From Asterias amurensis (lineage: Eukaryota; Echinodermata; Asteroidea; Forcipulatida; Asteriidae), in the NCBI RefSeq assembly GCF_032118995.1, contig NC_092660.1, positions 4,417,501-4,481,500 of the forward strand: 64,000 bases of DNA, in the 5' to 3' direction. Below the pieces are notes generated by a model, which made no database searches, was not told the origin of the DNA, and worked only from the letters and a program-made list of their open reading frames with translations. Both the position numbers and the translations under genes were made by a program. This document shows, piece after piece, positions 11,701 through 24,100 of this stretch; position 1 is the stretch's first letter, and each line of letters begins with the position of its first letter.

Positions 11701-14700
11701 TGGTTTTGTATTTCCCTTACACCAATGTGTATAAGCAGTGTATACCCTGAATCCTTTTCAAAATTTTTGAGAAAGCACTGAGTATATATACATTGCTTCA
11801 TAGAGTATACAGTGATTAATACACACCTGGGGTAAGTGCAAACAAAAACAAATTGTATAAATGGTAAGGTTTCTTTACAGCATTTAGAGATTTCATGTAA
11901 AAAGCCATCCCTGGAATTACACGCAGGCCACAGAGGTCATGACCTCCGTTGCCCCTGGTCTTGGCCTTGGTGCCCCTTCAAAAGTTTCCCATTGACTTTA
12001 AGATTTCCAAATGAAAAGTGCCCTTGGCAAAATGAAAATGACCTTGCCACTTTAAAGCCATTATACACTTTCGGTAAACAGTATTGTCCAAGTCCCACAC
12101 TTCGTGTATCACAACTTATATATAAAACAACAATCCTGTGGAAATTTAGGCTCAATCAGACATCGGAGTCGGGAGAAAATAACGGGAAAACCCACTCCTG
12201 TTTTCGCGCGTTTCGCCGTGTCATGACATGTGTTTATAACAACTCCGTAATTCTCGTTAACGAGAATTTATATTGTTTTACCGTTTTCCCGAAAAGTAAA
12301 GCATTTCATGGACTAATATTTCAAGAGAAGTCTTTCACCATTACCTTCTGTAAACCCTGTAAATTATTTGTAAATCTGTGAACTTTTTTTTTTTTTCTGT
12401 ACCGAAAGGGTCCAATGGCTTTAAAGATGGAATTCTACGCTATTACGAAGAATAGATTATTGTTCTCAATAGTATCTATTTTACAAAACAAGTTGGAAAC
12501 TTACAATTCAAAATACTCATGATGATGGCCAATGCCAGAATGGTCCTGATGGTAAATTAAAAAAAAGACAAGTACTTAAACAATTACAAATCAAATTTAT
12601 AATAAGACTAACAAGGGGATCTTGTTGTGTTTGGATATAGCAGCAAGGACATTTCATGAAACATGATGAAGGCATCTGTCATTTTGCCTCCCATTTTGTG
12701 ACTTTAAGCACATGCTCTTGCCAAAAAAAGGAGGCAAAACAATCCTTTTTAATAGTTGTAAACTGTGGGGTTCCATGCTATTTCTTGAAACAATGGAGGA
12801 TATTGGTAGTCCACAGGTTAGCAACCTGACTCCCATCACCCTGCATCCCCCTACACAAGCCACTATCAGCTGACCTTGCTTTGCTACTCTCAAGTCACAT
12901 TAGTAAAGAGCCATCCTTATAAATGAACACTGCCCTCTGTTGTCCAATGCAACAAATTCAGAATACACTTGATAATGAATTTTCTTGATGTCTCGACTCA
13001 AGATTTTTAAGCCCCTTGGAAAAGGCAACTAGAATGATGGCGCTCAACAAATGCCTGATAATTGATTGATTGACAGATTCAACCGCCTCAAAAGATTTAT
13101 ATTGCGTAATAAACTACAAGGGAAAACGACTAGTTTGGGTTTGTACTTAAAAAAATTGGTTAAAGTGGGACCTGAACCAATATTCTCAGCATTAATGTAC
13201 CGGCGCTCTACCAACTCAGCTATCCAGCCCTCTGTTGGTGGTCTCCATCTTAGTCAATATATTTGTTCGTGGGTGGCAGTTAGAAACCATATAAACGTTA
13301 TCTGCATGGATAGCTTGGTTGGTAGAGTGCTTATATATTAATCCAAAGGTCATTGGTTCAAGTCCTGCACCAGTAAATTTCTTTTAAAATCAAACCAAAA
13401 CTATTTAAAACTTACCCAGTCACTTTTCCTTGTGTCTCATTACTTGATATTTAATATTAAAAAAAGTTGCATCCACTTAAGGTGATTCCCCTTGCCGCCC
13501 CTTCCCAGGTTGTAACGTAAACTTGGGTGTGATCCCTGGCTACACGGCAGCTAATGGTTATATGGCTTCTGACTGGCACCCCTAACATAGATATTGACTG
13601 ACAACCATCATTATGCTGTATAGCTCAGTTGTTAGAGCACCGGTACATTACTATGGAGGTCGTTGGTTCAAGTCCCGCTCCTGTAAATTTTTCTTGATTC
13701 AAACCCAACTAAAAAGAGTTTATTTACATATACATTTGGTTTGCGTTAACACCATGTGTGTATCTACTTGCCAGGTAGAGTTTGTTCTTAAAAAACTGTC
13801 TTGCTTTAATTCTACTACCGTGGAGTAGATGTTCGGGAGACTTCTTAGTTTTGAAAAGAACTGTCCTGCTTCTTAACTACTACCTGGGCGGATGGTATAG
13901 AAATAGGCTGGGACTACTACTTTAGCCTATATGATCGTGATTAACTGTACTACCGCGGAGTCAGTTCTTAAATTGGTCTCAACATTTCGACTAGCTTGCT
14001 CTAGTCATCGTCAGGAGACTGAAGTGGTATGAGAAGAGTGGGCTTATTTATAGGGGTTCAGAGGATCCAGTGTAAGTCAATTAATGCTCTGATTGGTTGT
14101 GTGGTTGGCGTGCTCAGGGCAATTAATAGGGTTGCCCATTGTGTGAGAAACCCCTTGGATGTAGTTTATTTACCTTTCAAGGAGGGTACAGTTTATTTAC
14201 CTTTCAAGGAGAACGGGTCCTCTGGTTTGTAACAAGACACGACGCCAGAACCAGAAGGTAGCCAAGAGGATGAAGGGAAACATAAACGTCTTAATGGAGA
14301 TCCACACCTTGGTGAAGCCTCCATTCTGATGAATTGCCTGCAGTTTAAAACCATTCAATATTTAAAGGAACGTTACAGAATTGGTAAGAAACAAAAATTG
14401 TGAAGGTCACAGATTTACGTAAAACTTACACGGTCAAATGATGATGATAGTTGAAAACATCCCTTGAAATATTTCTGTCTGAAATGTCATATTTGATGAG
14501 AAATAAATAATCTAACTTCGGGTTTTGAGTTTGTCGCTCAGTGAGCGTTTTATTCATTTTTATTTTGGCATCGATGCAGTGCAAAATTTGCAATCGGTTT
14601 TTCACTCTTCTCTCGTGACCCAGATGGCCGATCGATCTCAAACTTCTACAGGTTTGTCAGTTTATGTATATGGTGGATTACATAAAGTGCTTAAACTGCC

Positions 14701-17700
14701 AGCAACTTTTTTGTTAGCAAAAACCAATTCCGTAATGTTCATTTAAACAATTGTGGATTTGTGCTTAGTCTCACACCTTAAAGGCACTGGACACTAAAAT
14801 AATGTTTAGCATAAAAACATACTTGGTACAAGTTGTTGGTATAAAACATTGTGAGAAAGGCTCCCTCTGAAGGAATGTAGTTTTTAAGAAAGAGGTAATT
14901 TCTCACTCAAATATTTGAATCTAATAAAAGACTTCAGGCCTGAAGCCTTTTTATGCATCTTAAAGCACACAAATGTTTTTGATTTTTAACCCCCCCCTTC
15001 CCAATGACCTTTGACATACATACCACAATGTGAATATCCTGAAGTGACCCAATGCCCGTGTTGACAACAGGTCCGTTACCATGATCAATGATGGGTAACC
15101 TGATGTTCACCAAGTAGTATTTATGATGAAGGGATCCAAGATCAAACAGCGGAATCGGGGTACAGTCGTAGTAGTAGCCAACTTTATCATCAGTCTAAAT
15201 GAATCAAACCAAACCAAAGTTGTTATAGTTCTTATATTGACCCCTTGCACACGCACACACGCGGCGACTGATGCCACGCTCACCATGTTGGTGGTCAATA
15301 GGCTTATGTGTAAACGCTGCATCACCTAAAAATGCGCACTTCACTGAATAACCTAAATGGCACATCCAAGATTATTATGATGACGTCAGGTGAAATGGGT
15401 CAATAGCGCATTTTACAATGATGTATCAAAAATGCGCTTTACATTTAGGTAATTGGCCCAATAACATTCTTGTAATCTTTCTTAGCTACCTGGGGAGAAT
15501 ACAGCCCCGGATTGCCATGGCCGCTCCAAGGGCTTTTGCTTAGAGTGGGACTTGAACCAGCAACCCTCAAGATTAACATGCCAGAGCTCTACCAAGTGAA
15601 TTGTCTAGCTGTTATGTTGGCGGTCTCCCTAGGTTATCAATATCACTGTTAAGCCCAGTTCATACTTCATGCGAATGCGAATTTGACGTGAATTTGACGT
15701 CATAACCCTCCTTTCGCAGCGATATTCGCAAGTGAGTTGAGCCGAGGGCAACTGCTGCAAACTTTTCGCTGCGAATTTGTGACGTCAACATTCGTATCGC
15801 ATTCGCATTCGCAGGAAGTATGAACCGGGCTTCAGGGAGTTGCCAGTCAAAGATCCACTGCAAACCACTGCAAACACTGCAAACCCATGATAACTTGGTA
15901 ACAAGTAATGGGGAGCTGTTGATAGTAAAAAACATTCTGAGAAACGGCTCCCTCTGAAGTAACGTAGTTTTCGGGAATGAAGTTGATTTAGAGACCTCAG
16001 ATTTGGAATTAGAGGTCTTGAAATCACTGACTCACACAACTTCGTGTGACAAGGGTGTGTTTTCTTTCATTATTATCTCGCAACTTCGATGACCGATTGA
16101 GCTCAAATTTTCACGGGTTTGTTATTTTATGCATATGTTGAGATACACCAAGTGAAAAGACTGGTATTTGACGTTACCAAAGGTTTCCAAGTGTCTTTAA
16201 ACCACTATATCATGCTCGGTAAAGAGAGGCCATTTTAAATCTTCATATTTTAAATTGCTGCGATGCCCAGTGCCAATTACACTATTCAAATTGCCTCTAC
16301 ATTGGGCACGCTCAGTGGTGTACCAAAAGCCAGGGTCGTGGGTTTGAATCCCGCTCAACAAGGTTGCCGTTGAATTTTTCTTTCCGTCAGGAAACAGACC
16401 AGCACTGTGTGCTTATCACACAACAATTTAGAGTAAAAACCTCAAACAATAACAAAGATTACTTACAAGTGGGTAAGGAAACACACATTCAAGTTTTCTT
16501 GTTTCATTGACGCTGACAATTTCTTGGAACTCCTCTTCCATACTGTTTCTGTATCCGAGCCTGATGACTAGCGTTATATTAGCATCTGGATCTGTAAAAG
16601 TACAATGAAGTCTTTCAGCAAGTGAGCAAGCCATCTTTGTTAATTTCATGCACTGACACTGCACATACAATTTAGGCTGGAGTATTTTTACAGACAAGCA
16701 ACTTTGTAAAAAAAAAAATTAAAAACTCCCATCACAGAAACCGGGAAAGTGCTGAGTAAACAGCCGTCGATTTCACTAAATTCTTCTTAACTTAGGATTA
16801 ATCCTAGGACTTGAACAAGTTAAGTTCCCCATCCTAAGTTACATGTAGGACGGGTTACTTGTCCTACCTCGAGATAGGATTGATCCTAGCGTTTCGTGAA
16901 ATTGGCTGCAGTGCTCTTAAAGTTTAGCACAAGTTTGTTTCGCTTAGCTTATTTTTGTGCTTAATCAGGTCTATGAACAGGATTTGAAACTTTGCATGGT
17001 GGAAGTGGAACTAAGAGAGGTTCGCAGTAACACCATGTGACTATCTCTTTTGGTGTTACCACAAACTTCTCTTAGTTGGCTTCATAATAATTAAATTTTG
17101 CCCTGGAGGGGGAACTCAAAAAATCAAAATCCCTTTTATGTAATTCCAAGTAAGACAAGATGTGAATCTGGGCCCAATTTCATAGAGCTGCTTAAGCAAA
17201 AATGTTTGCTTAAGCAAAAAATTCATTGCTTAGTAAAATCAGATTACCGGCCAAGACTCCAGTCACTTGTTATGCTAAGTAAACAACAGCTAAATACCAG
17301 TCACAAGCAATGTATGTGGCATGAAATTATGGCCAGTAACATGTGTAAAACAAGCGAGCTATTTTCGTGCTTTAGCAAATTTTTTGCTTAAGCAGCTCTA
17401 TGAAATTGGCCCCTGATTATAAAGGAAGTTTTGCTGCTTACCCATAATTGTTTCCTTTGTATGAGAAATATCCAAAGCCATGACGCCTATTAAGTATTGA
17501 AACCAACGTTCCATGCTGTAAGGCCTGTTGGGAATGTGAACAGAAAACACGATCCAGTCTGCGTAGATCTCTTTGTGAACGGCCTCATCAAAGTCTTTGA
17601 TCTTGTCGCAGCCGTTTGGACCCCAGGGCTCGAACCAGCCTTTCAGGTTGAAGGCAGGGTCGATGCATTTAGTGGCAAGGTGGCTGAAGGCCGTGGATGG

Positions 17701-18125
17701 GGCCGGTGCTAAATTAAGACAAAAGAAATCAGAACAGAATAAAGCATTTACTGATAATAAAAAAGCCAAGTTAATTGCAGCATCATGTATTTAGCTATTG
17801 CATTGATAGAAAGTCAAGAACAAAAACAACGACAATGACAGATGACAACCACATTGACAATGACAATGACAATTATGACTGAATTTTTTTAGTTCCCTGT
17901 ACAGCCTAGCTACTGCACTAAATACCTTAAAATAGGATACTTCCAACTTGAAAGGCTATGACATCTGCTTCATAACAAAAGTAGCAATGACACATTGACA
18001 ATGACATTCACAGTCACAATTAAGACAATGAACTGTATTTGCCTGAGCAGCCTCTACTGACGCAAAATGAGGATACTTTCAACTTTTAAGGATACATTTG
18101 CTTTTAAATTATTTATTATAATAAC

Positions 18126-18156
<31 letters not shown>

Positions 18157-21100
18157 GTAGTAGCGACTTCTGATATAGGCCTAGTGCTAAAATCCAACAT
18201 TATTACCACTGTCACTGGGCCATTAAAAAAACATTTATACTTCATTAACTTTGCAGCTGATGTTTTAACGCAGCTTTGAATGTGAAGGGAAACTATGAAG
18301 AGACAACTCTCTGAAGCTTAAAATTAACAGGTGTTAAGTTAGTTAGATATTGTAAGAGGTGGTATGTTATTATTTATATGCCATGTCAAAACAGTGTATT
18401 TTTAACGCCATTCCTTGTCAATTTCTGCAGATCAGAGAGGGTTTTTTCCCCCGTTCTCTTCTGCCCAAGTTCCCCCCCTCCTCCTCTTCAATAAGTCAAT
18501 GCAAAACATCATCACTGCATTGCGGCACTCAGCATGCAAGTAGCGCTTATGAAAATTGACTGGCACCTTGAATACTAAAGAAACATACTTTAAATTTTGT
18601 TGAAATAAAATGTTCAACACGTGTTGACAATTTCCAAACGTGGAAGTTTTCAAACACTTAATATTCTGAGTGGCTCATTTTGGGGTGATTTCTTTTTTTG
18701 TTGGGGGGGGGGGGAATCCACAAAACTGAAGGGGCTTGTTGCTGGACAAAACCAGAATCAACATAAAGTCAATGCAAAACATCATCACTGTATTTGGGGC
18801 ACTCAGCATGCAAGTAGCGCTTACGAAAATAGACTGGCACCATGAATACTAAAGAAAGATATACTTTAAAATTTGTTAAAATAAAATGTTCAACATGTGT
18901 TGACAATTTCCAAACGTGGAAGTTTTCAAACACTTAATATTCTGAGTGGCTCATTTTTTTTTTTTTTTTTGGGGGGGGGGGGAATCCACAAAACTGAAGG
19001 GGCTTGTTGCTGGACCAGAATTGTCTTTTTCCAATACCAGAATCAACATTTAAGAAAAAACTGCCAGACACATTTCTGTTTTGAAAAAGCACTAAGACAT
19101 TTAGGGCAAGATACCTCACTTGTCTTTATACGGGTATTATAATCAAGTTAACTTAAAGACTTTGTACACTATTGGTAATTGTCAAAGACTAGTCTTCACA
19201 GTTGGTATTCTCAACAATCATAAAATAACAAACCTGTAAAAGTTTGAGCTCAATTGGTCATCGAAGTTGCGAGATATTAATAAAAGAAAAAACACCCTTG
19301 TCGCACCATGCTTGATTTCGAGACCTCAAATTCTAAATCTGAGGTCTCGACCTCAAATTCGTGGAAAATTACTTCTTTCTCGAAAACTACTCCACTTCAG
19401 AGGGTGCCGTTTCTCACAATGTTTATTCTACCAATCTCTCCCCATTACTCGTTACCAAGTGAGGTTTTTCGCTAATAATAATTTTTTTGAGTAATACTAA
19501 TTACCAATAGTGTCCACTTCCTTTAAATGGGAAATCATACGCTATAGCAACAAATCAGACTTTTTAAGTAGCCCCATGAAATTGTGCCCTGGTGTACTTG
19601 CAGTGAAAGTCAACATGTCTAGACATTGTACAGGCATTTTGGAATTGTTGATGGCTAGCTATAGAGTTGGTACAGTACATGTACACCAGTGTGACACCCT
19701 GCATGCACTATGGTGTTACTGTTGTATCAGATAAGCAGGATCACAACATACCAGAGGACACTGCCTGCTGTGTCAGACTCCACATGAGGCCCTGGTATTG
19801 ATTTAATCACCAGGTCATGACAGCTTCAGTTAGTAGCTTTTGTGTGGTATGGGCATGGGATCTGTTGGTCTTTTCGGTGGGGGGAGAGGGGAGGAAGGGT
19901 CACTCTGCTACCACCATGCTCTAAGTCTAAGGGAATTTACTAGCAACCAGTTGCAGGCAAAATGAAGAAAACCAAATGACATTTCAGTTAATTCATAACA
20001 ATTCTGTGTGGCAGTGGCATGACCCCCCCCCTCCTCCATGGAGGTGGAATTAGAGCTAAGACCCAGACACTTGGCTGAACACTTTTGCCCAGCCTCAAGC
20101 CCAAAAAGCCTCACTCAAGCCCCAAAAAGAAAATGCCCCAAGGTGTGGAGCCAGACTCACACAGCCTGAGCAAGAACTGAACTCTAGACTTTAAGTGGCC
20201 AGTCAGCTAGAGGTCATTCTGGTCCAATGTACTGTTTTGACTCACCACAAGCTGGCAGAATTGATTACTACAAGTATTTGATATGACCATAAAGCAAGGA
20301 ACAGACTGTTCCTTTCTCTAGCATTTGACCTTGGATGTCTTGACCCCATCTTAGGACATAGAAAAAGACCGACCTCCATGATATGAGTATCAGGGAACAT
20401 GTTGATTGCCTATTTAGGAGGACCAGCAGTATGATTTGCAACTGTACAGTAATTTGATGATTTGGCCCTAGTAGCTGTATGATAATATAAATAATAATAA
20501 TAAATAATAAATAATAAAACCAGCTCTTATATAGCGCAAATCCAAAAAAATGATCATTGCGCTTTACACACAAACAAAAGCAAATAATTATAATACACTA
20601 GAATAAATAAGTTTTGAGGCTGCGTTTGAAAGCAGAAACTGTTGGAGAGGACCTTAGGGTACGTGGTAATGTGGTCCAGAGAGTTGGCCCGAAAACACTG
20701 AACGATCCATCGCCTATCCGCCTGCTACTCTTTGGAATGGAAAGACGAGTAACGTCCCGGCTCGATCGCAGGCCTTCCCTAGATGGTACATGGGTGACAA
20801 TGCAGTCTTTCAGGTAGACAGGCGACAGATCGTTTAGAGGATTGTAGATGTAGAGTATTGATAAAAGTAACTTGGGCCATAGGGGCCTATTGGTGACTGT
20901 TTTAAAGTAATTGTTTTATAGCAAATAGACTAAAGGCCGGTTTATAGTCAGTCGCACGATGGTCGCGCGATGGAAATCTTGTGCGCAATCCTAAGACTGA
21001 GGCCTAAAAACCTTGTCTTTTTATGATCGCGCGTCACAATTTCCGACACCAGACCATCGCGCAACCGACTATAACTCGGCCTTTATCAACTGATTTTTTA

Positions 21101-24100
21101 AATTTTTATCACTGGCCCAATAATGCTTTTATAGCAGCCTATAACAGCTTTTGTAACGGCCTTTTTTAGTGCTTGCTGTGAGATTACAACTTTGTAGGGC
21201 TGTGTGGTTGCAACTTTGTAGGGCTGATTACAACTTTGTAGGGCTGTGTGATTTCAACTTTGTAGGGCTGCTTACTTTATAATCACAAGAAAAGGCTAAC
21301 CTTTGGTGGATGCCCATGCTGGCTGAGTAATTTTCCTTGCTAACTTGTGAAGTATGCTTATAATGTGCCAAGCAAACTCGAACTGCTGAAGTACAGCAGC
21401 AAAATGTGCTTGTTGGGCCTACATGTATTTGATTCCCGTTAAAAACAGCTCTTTGAAATTTGCCCAATGACTTCTTAAAGGCAGTGGACACTATTGGTAA
21501 TTGTCAAAGACTAGCCTTCACCGTTTGTGTATCTCAACATGCATAAAGTAACAAACCTGTGAAAATTTGAGCTCAATCGGTCATAGCACTTGCGAGATAA
21601 TAATAAAAGAAAAAACGCCCTTGTCTCACGAAGTTGTGTGCATTTAGATGGTTGATTTCGAGACCTCAAATTCTAAACTTGAGGTCTCGAAATCAAAATC
21701 GTAGAAAATTACTTCTTTCTCGACAACTTTGTTACTTCGGAGGGAGCCGTTTCTAACAATGTTTTATACCATCATGCTCTCCCCATTACTCGTTACCAAA
21801 TCAGGTTTTATGCCAATAATTATTTTGAGTAATTACCAATAGTGTCCACTGCCTTTAAACTAAAAGTAATGCACAAAAATAAAGACCACAGCAGAGTCTG
21901 TCTTCCTGCTACAAGTACATAGTGTACAAGTTTACAGGTAAGGTCGAAAATGTCAGACCATTAACTATTTCTTGAATTTATACCATAAATCCTTTCCAGT
22001 AGGTTTAGCAGTTTGCAACAGCTAATTTTATTTGTTTAATATAAAAATTTTTAAAAACATCTCATGAAAGATGTAGACTCGACCTTAGATATATAAACCT
22101 CATCGTGTTGAAAGTGCCACGTATTGACATTCAACCTGCCGGCAATGCAATTACTCATGTAAAAAGCAATCATAATATGTACACACTACACAGAAATGTC
22201 TGGAGGAAAAGTCTATAAAAACGGAATTGCAATGTCAAGACAAGATGAAGTTTCTTTCCCCCGCTTCGCATCCTCCCAATTATCTTCCGACACAAAATTA
22301 TCTTAGATTCATGGTGTGCTCCGAGTCTGACAAAACATTCTAAACAAGACGGTAGATGATTGATGACCACAATCTCAGGATGATCAATCAGGCCATGGGC
22401 AAAATTATTATTGGTTACCGAGCAATAAAAAAGAAACAAAGTGAAAAACTGCTTCAAGTATTTGCATTTTGAATTATTTACCTTCAAATGTGAACAAAGT
22501 TTTATTCAAAAACTTTCCAGTTTAAATCTTGATATTCAATTTCGCTATAAAGTTTCAAAGCTTGGTTATTTTCTATTCAGTTATTTAGGCTACGTAAAGT
22601 TTTTGAATTTCATAGATGGGGGGGGGGGGGGGGGGGACACACCTGGGTGAAGGACCAGGGTACAATGCCAGGGTGAAATACCCATAACATTTTTATTTTG
22701 TTACTTGGCCTGATGGAGTATGTTGGCTCAGTTCCAAGATGATGCACTCATTTTCTTCCTCCATCTTGTTCAAACACAAGCAATTGAATTGATATATTTT
22801 AATCGTGTTTGCACTTAGTACGCAAAGAGAAAAGACCACATTGTAAGGGACCCCCTTAACCAACAAGTATGATAATACGAAAGAGATTTTGAAATGAAAT
22901 CATGAACATTCAATTATTTTAAGTTTGTTGTATTAGGTCAGTGCCAGTTCATTACTTTAACATGTTATTAGAGAAAGAGTAAATCATTTGCAGACATTAA
23001 AGCCACTGGACACTATTGGTAAATGTCAAAGTCCAGTCTCCTTACTTGGTGTACCTCAACATAAACATAAAATAACAAACCTGTGAAAATTTTAGCTTGA
23101 TTGGTCATCGGAGTTGTGAGATAACTATGAAAGAAAAAACACCCTTATCACACAAAGTTGTGTGCGTTTAGATGGTTGATTTCGAGACCTCAAATTCTAA
23201 ATTTGAGGTCTCAAAATCAAATTCGTGGAAAATTACTTCTTTCTCGAAAACTACTCCACTTCAGAGGGAGCCGTTGCTCACAATGTTTTATACCATTAAC
23301 CTCTCCCAATTACTCGTCACCAAGAATGGTTTTATGCCAATAATTATTTTCAGTAGTTACCAATAGTGTCCACTGCCTTTAAACAAAATTATTTCAAATT
23401 TACTACAAAACTAGTTTTTAAAAGGGGAAAAAAGTGAACTGACAGATATCCTGTAAAATTATTCGGCCAAGTGTTAATCATTTTAAAGAAAAATATTATT
23501 TGGAATTATTTGAATGAGTGAGTTTTAAAACAAAGTTCGTCGCACAGCTTAAAATCACCATTTTGCTCTCAACTTTTAGAGCGATTGAGACCAATTATTT
23601 TACAGTATGCAGTTGAGAGTACACAAAGCGAGGATACCAGGTTGCACGTGAATACTAGCTTTATAAATTGTGTGCATGCTGTGTATGAAGAAAAACAAAA
23701 CTCTACCGGAGCCAGGAGTTACAAAAACAATTCTGCCAGTAAAATTGTTGCTTTTAATACACAGGGCTTCTGGCAACACGCTCCAATTCTACCTCCATGG
23801 TTAAACCCACACTAGACTTAGCAGGACATTCCACATGCAGTGACAGACAAAATCAATGCATCATAACACTTTGATCCAGGTTTCAAAACGCTTTTGTTAC
23901 AGTTCCAACACCATCTTGATTTCCAGTGAAAAAATCACTTGCGGTTTTTGAAGAGCGGAGCCAAGAGTGTTGAGACCTATACGCTTCATCACCCACCACA
24001 GAAATTGCCACAATAAAGCCGCTGCTTGACCCTTGTGACCCCCGTGGGGTAGCTGGTGAATCACACCATTCAATAACCAGGCTGGAGTTATGCCACACTG

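Noticed and set aside
11836-12381. 181-aa plus-strand open reading frame
   Set aside because: Most of it is the family-D MITE at 12051-12424; the frame is broken in the other two copies.
13613-13690. Possible tRNA gene (AGCTCAGTTGTTAGAGC .. GGTTCAAGTCCCGC)
   Set aside because: The 5' and 3' acceptor strands do not pair, and the segment is the tRNA-like part of repeated element T. The same holds for 13305-13372, 15540-15600, 49458-49530 and 63182-63250.
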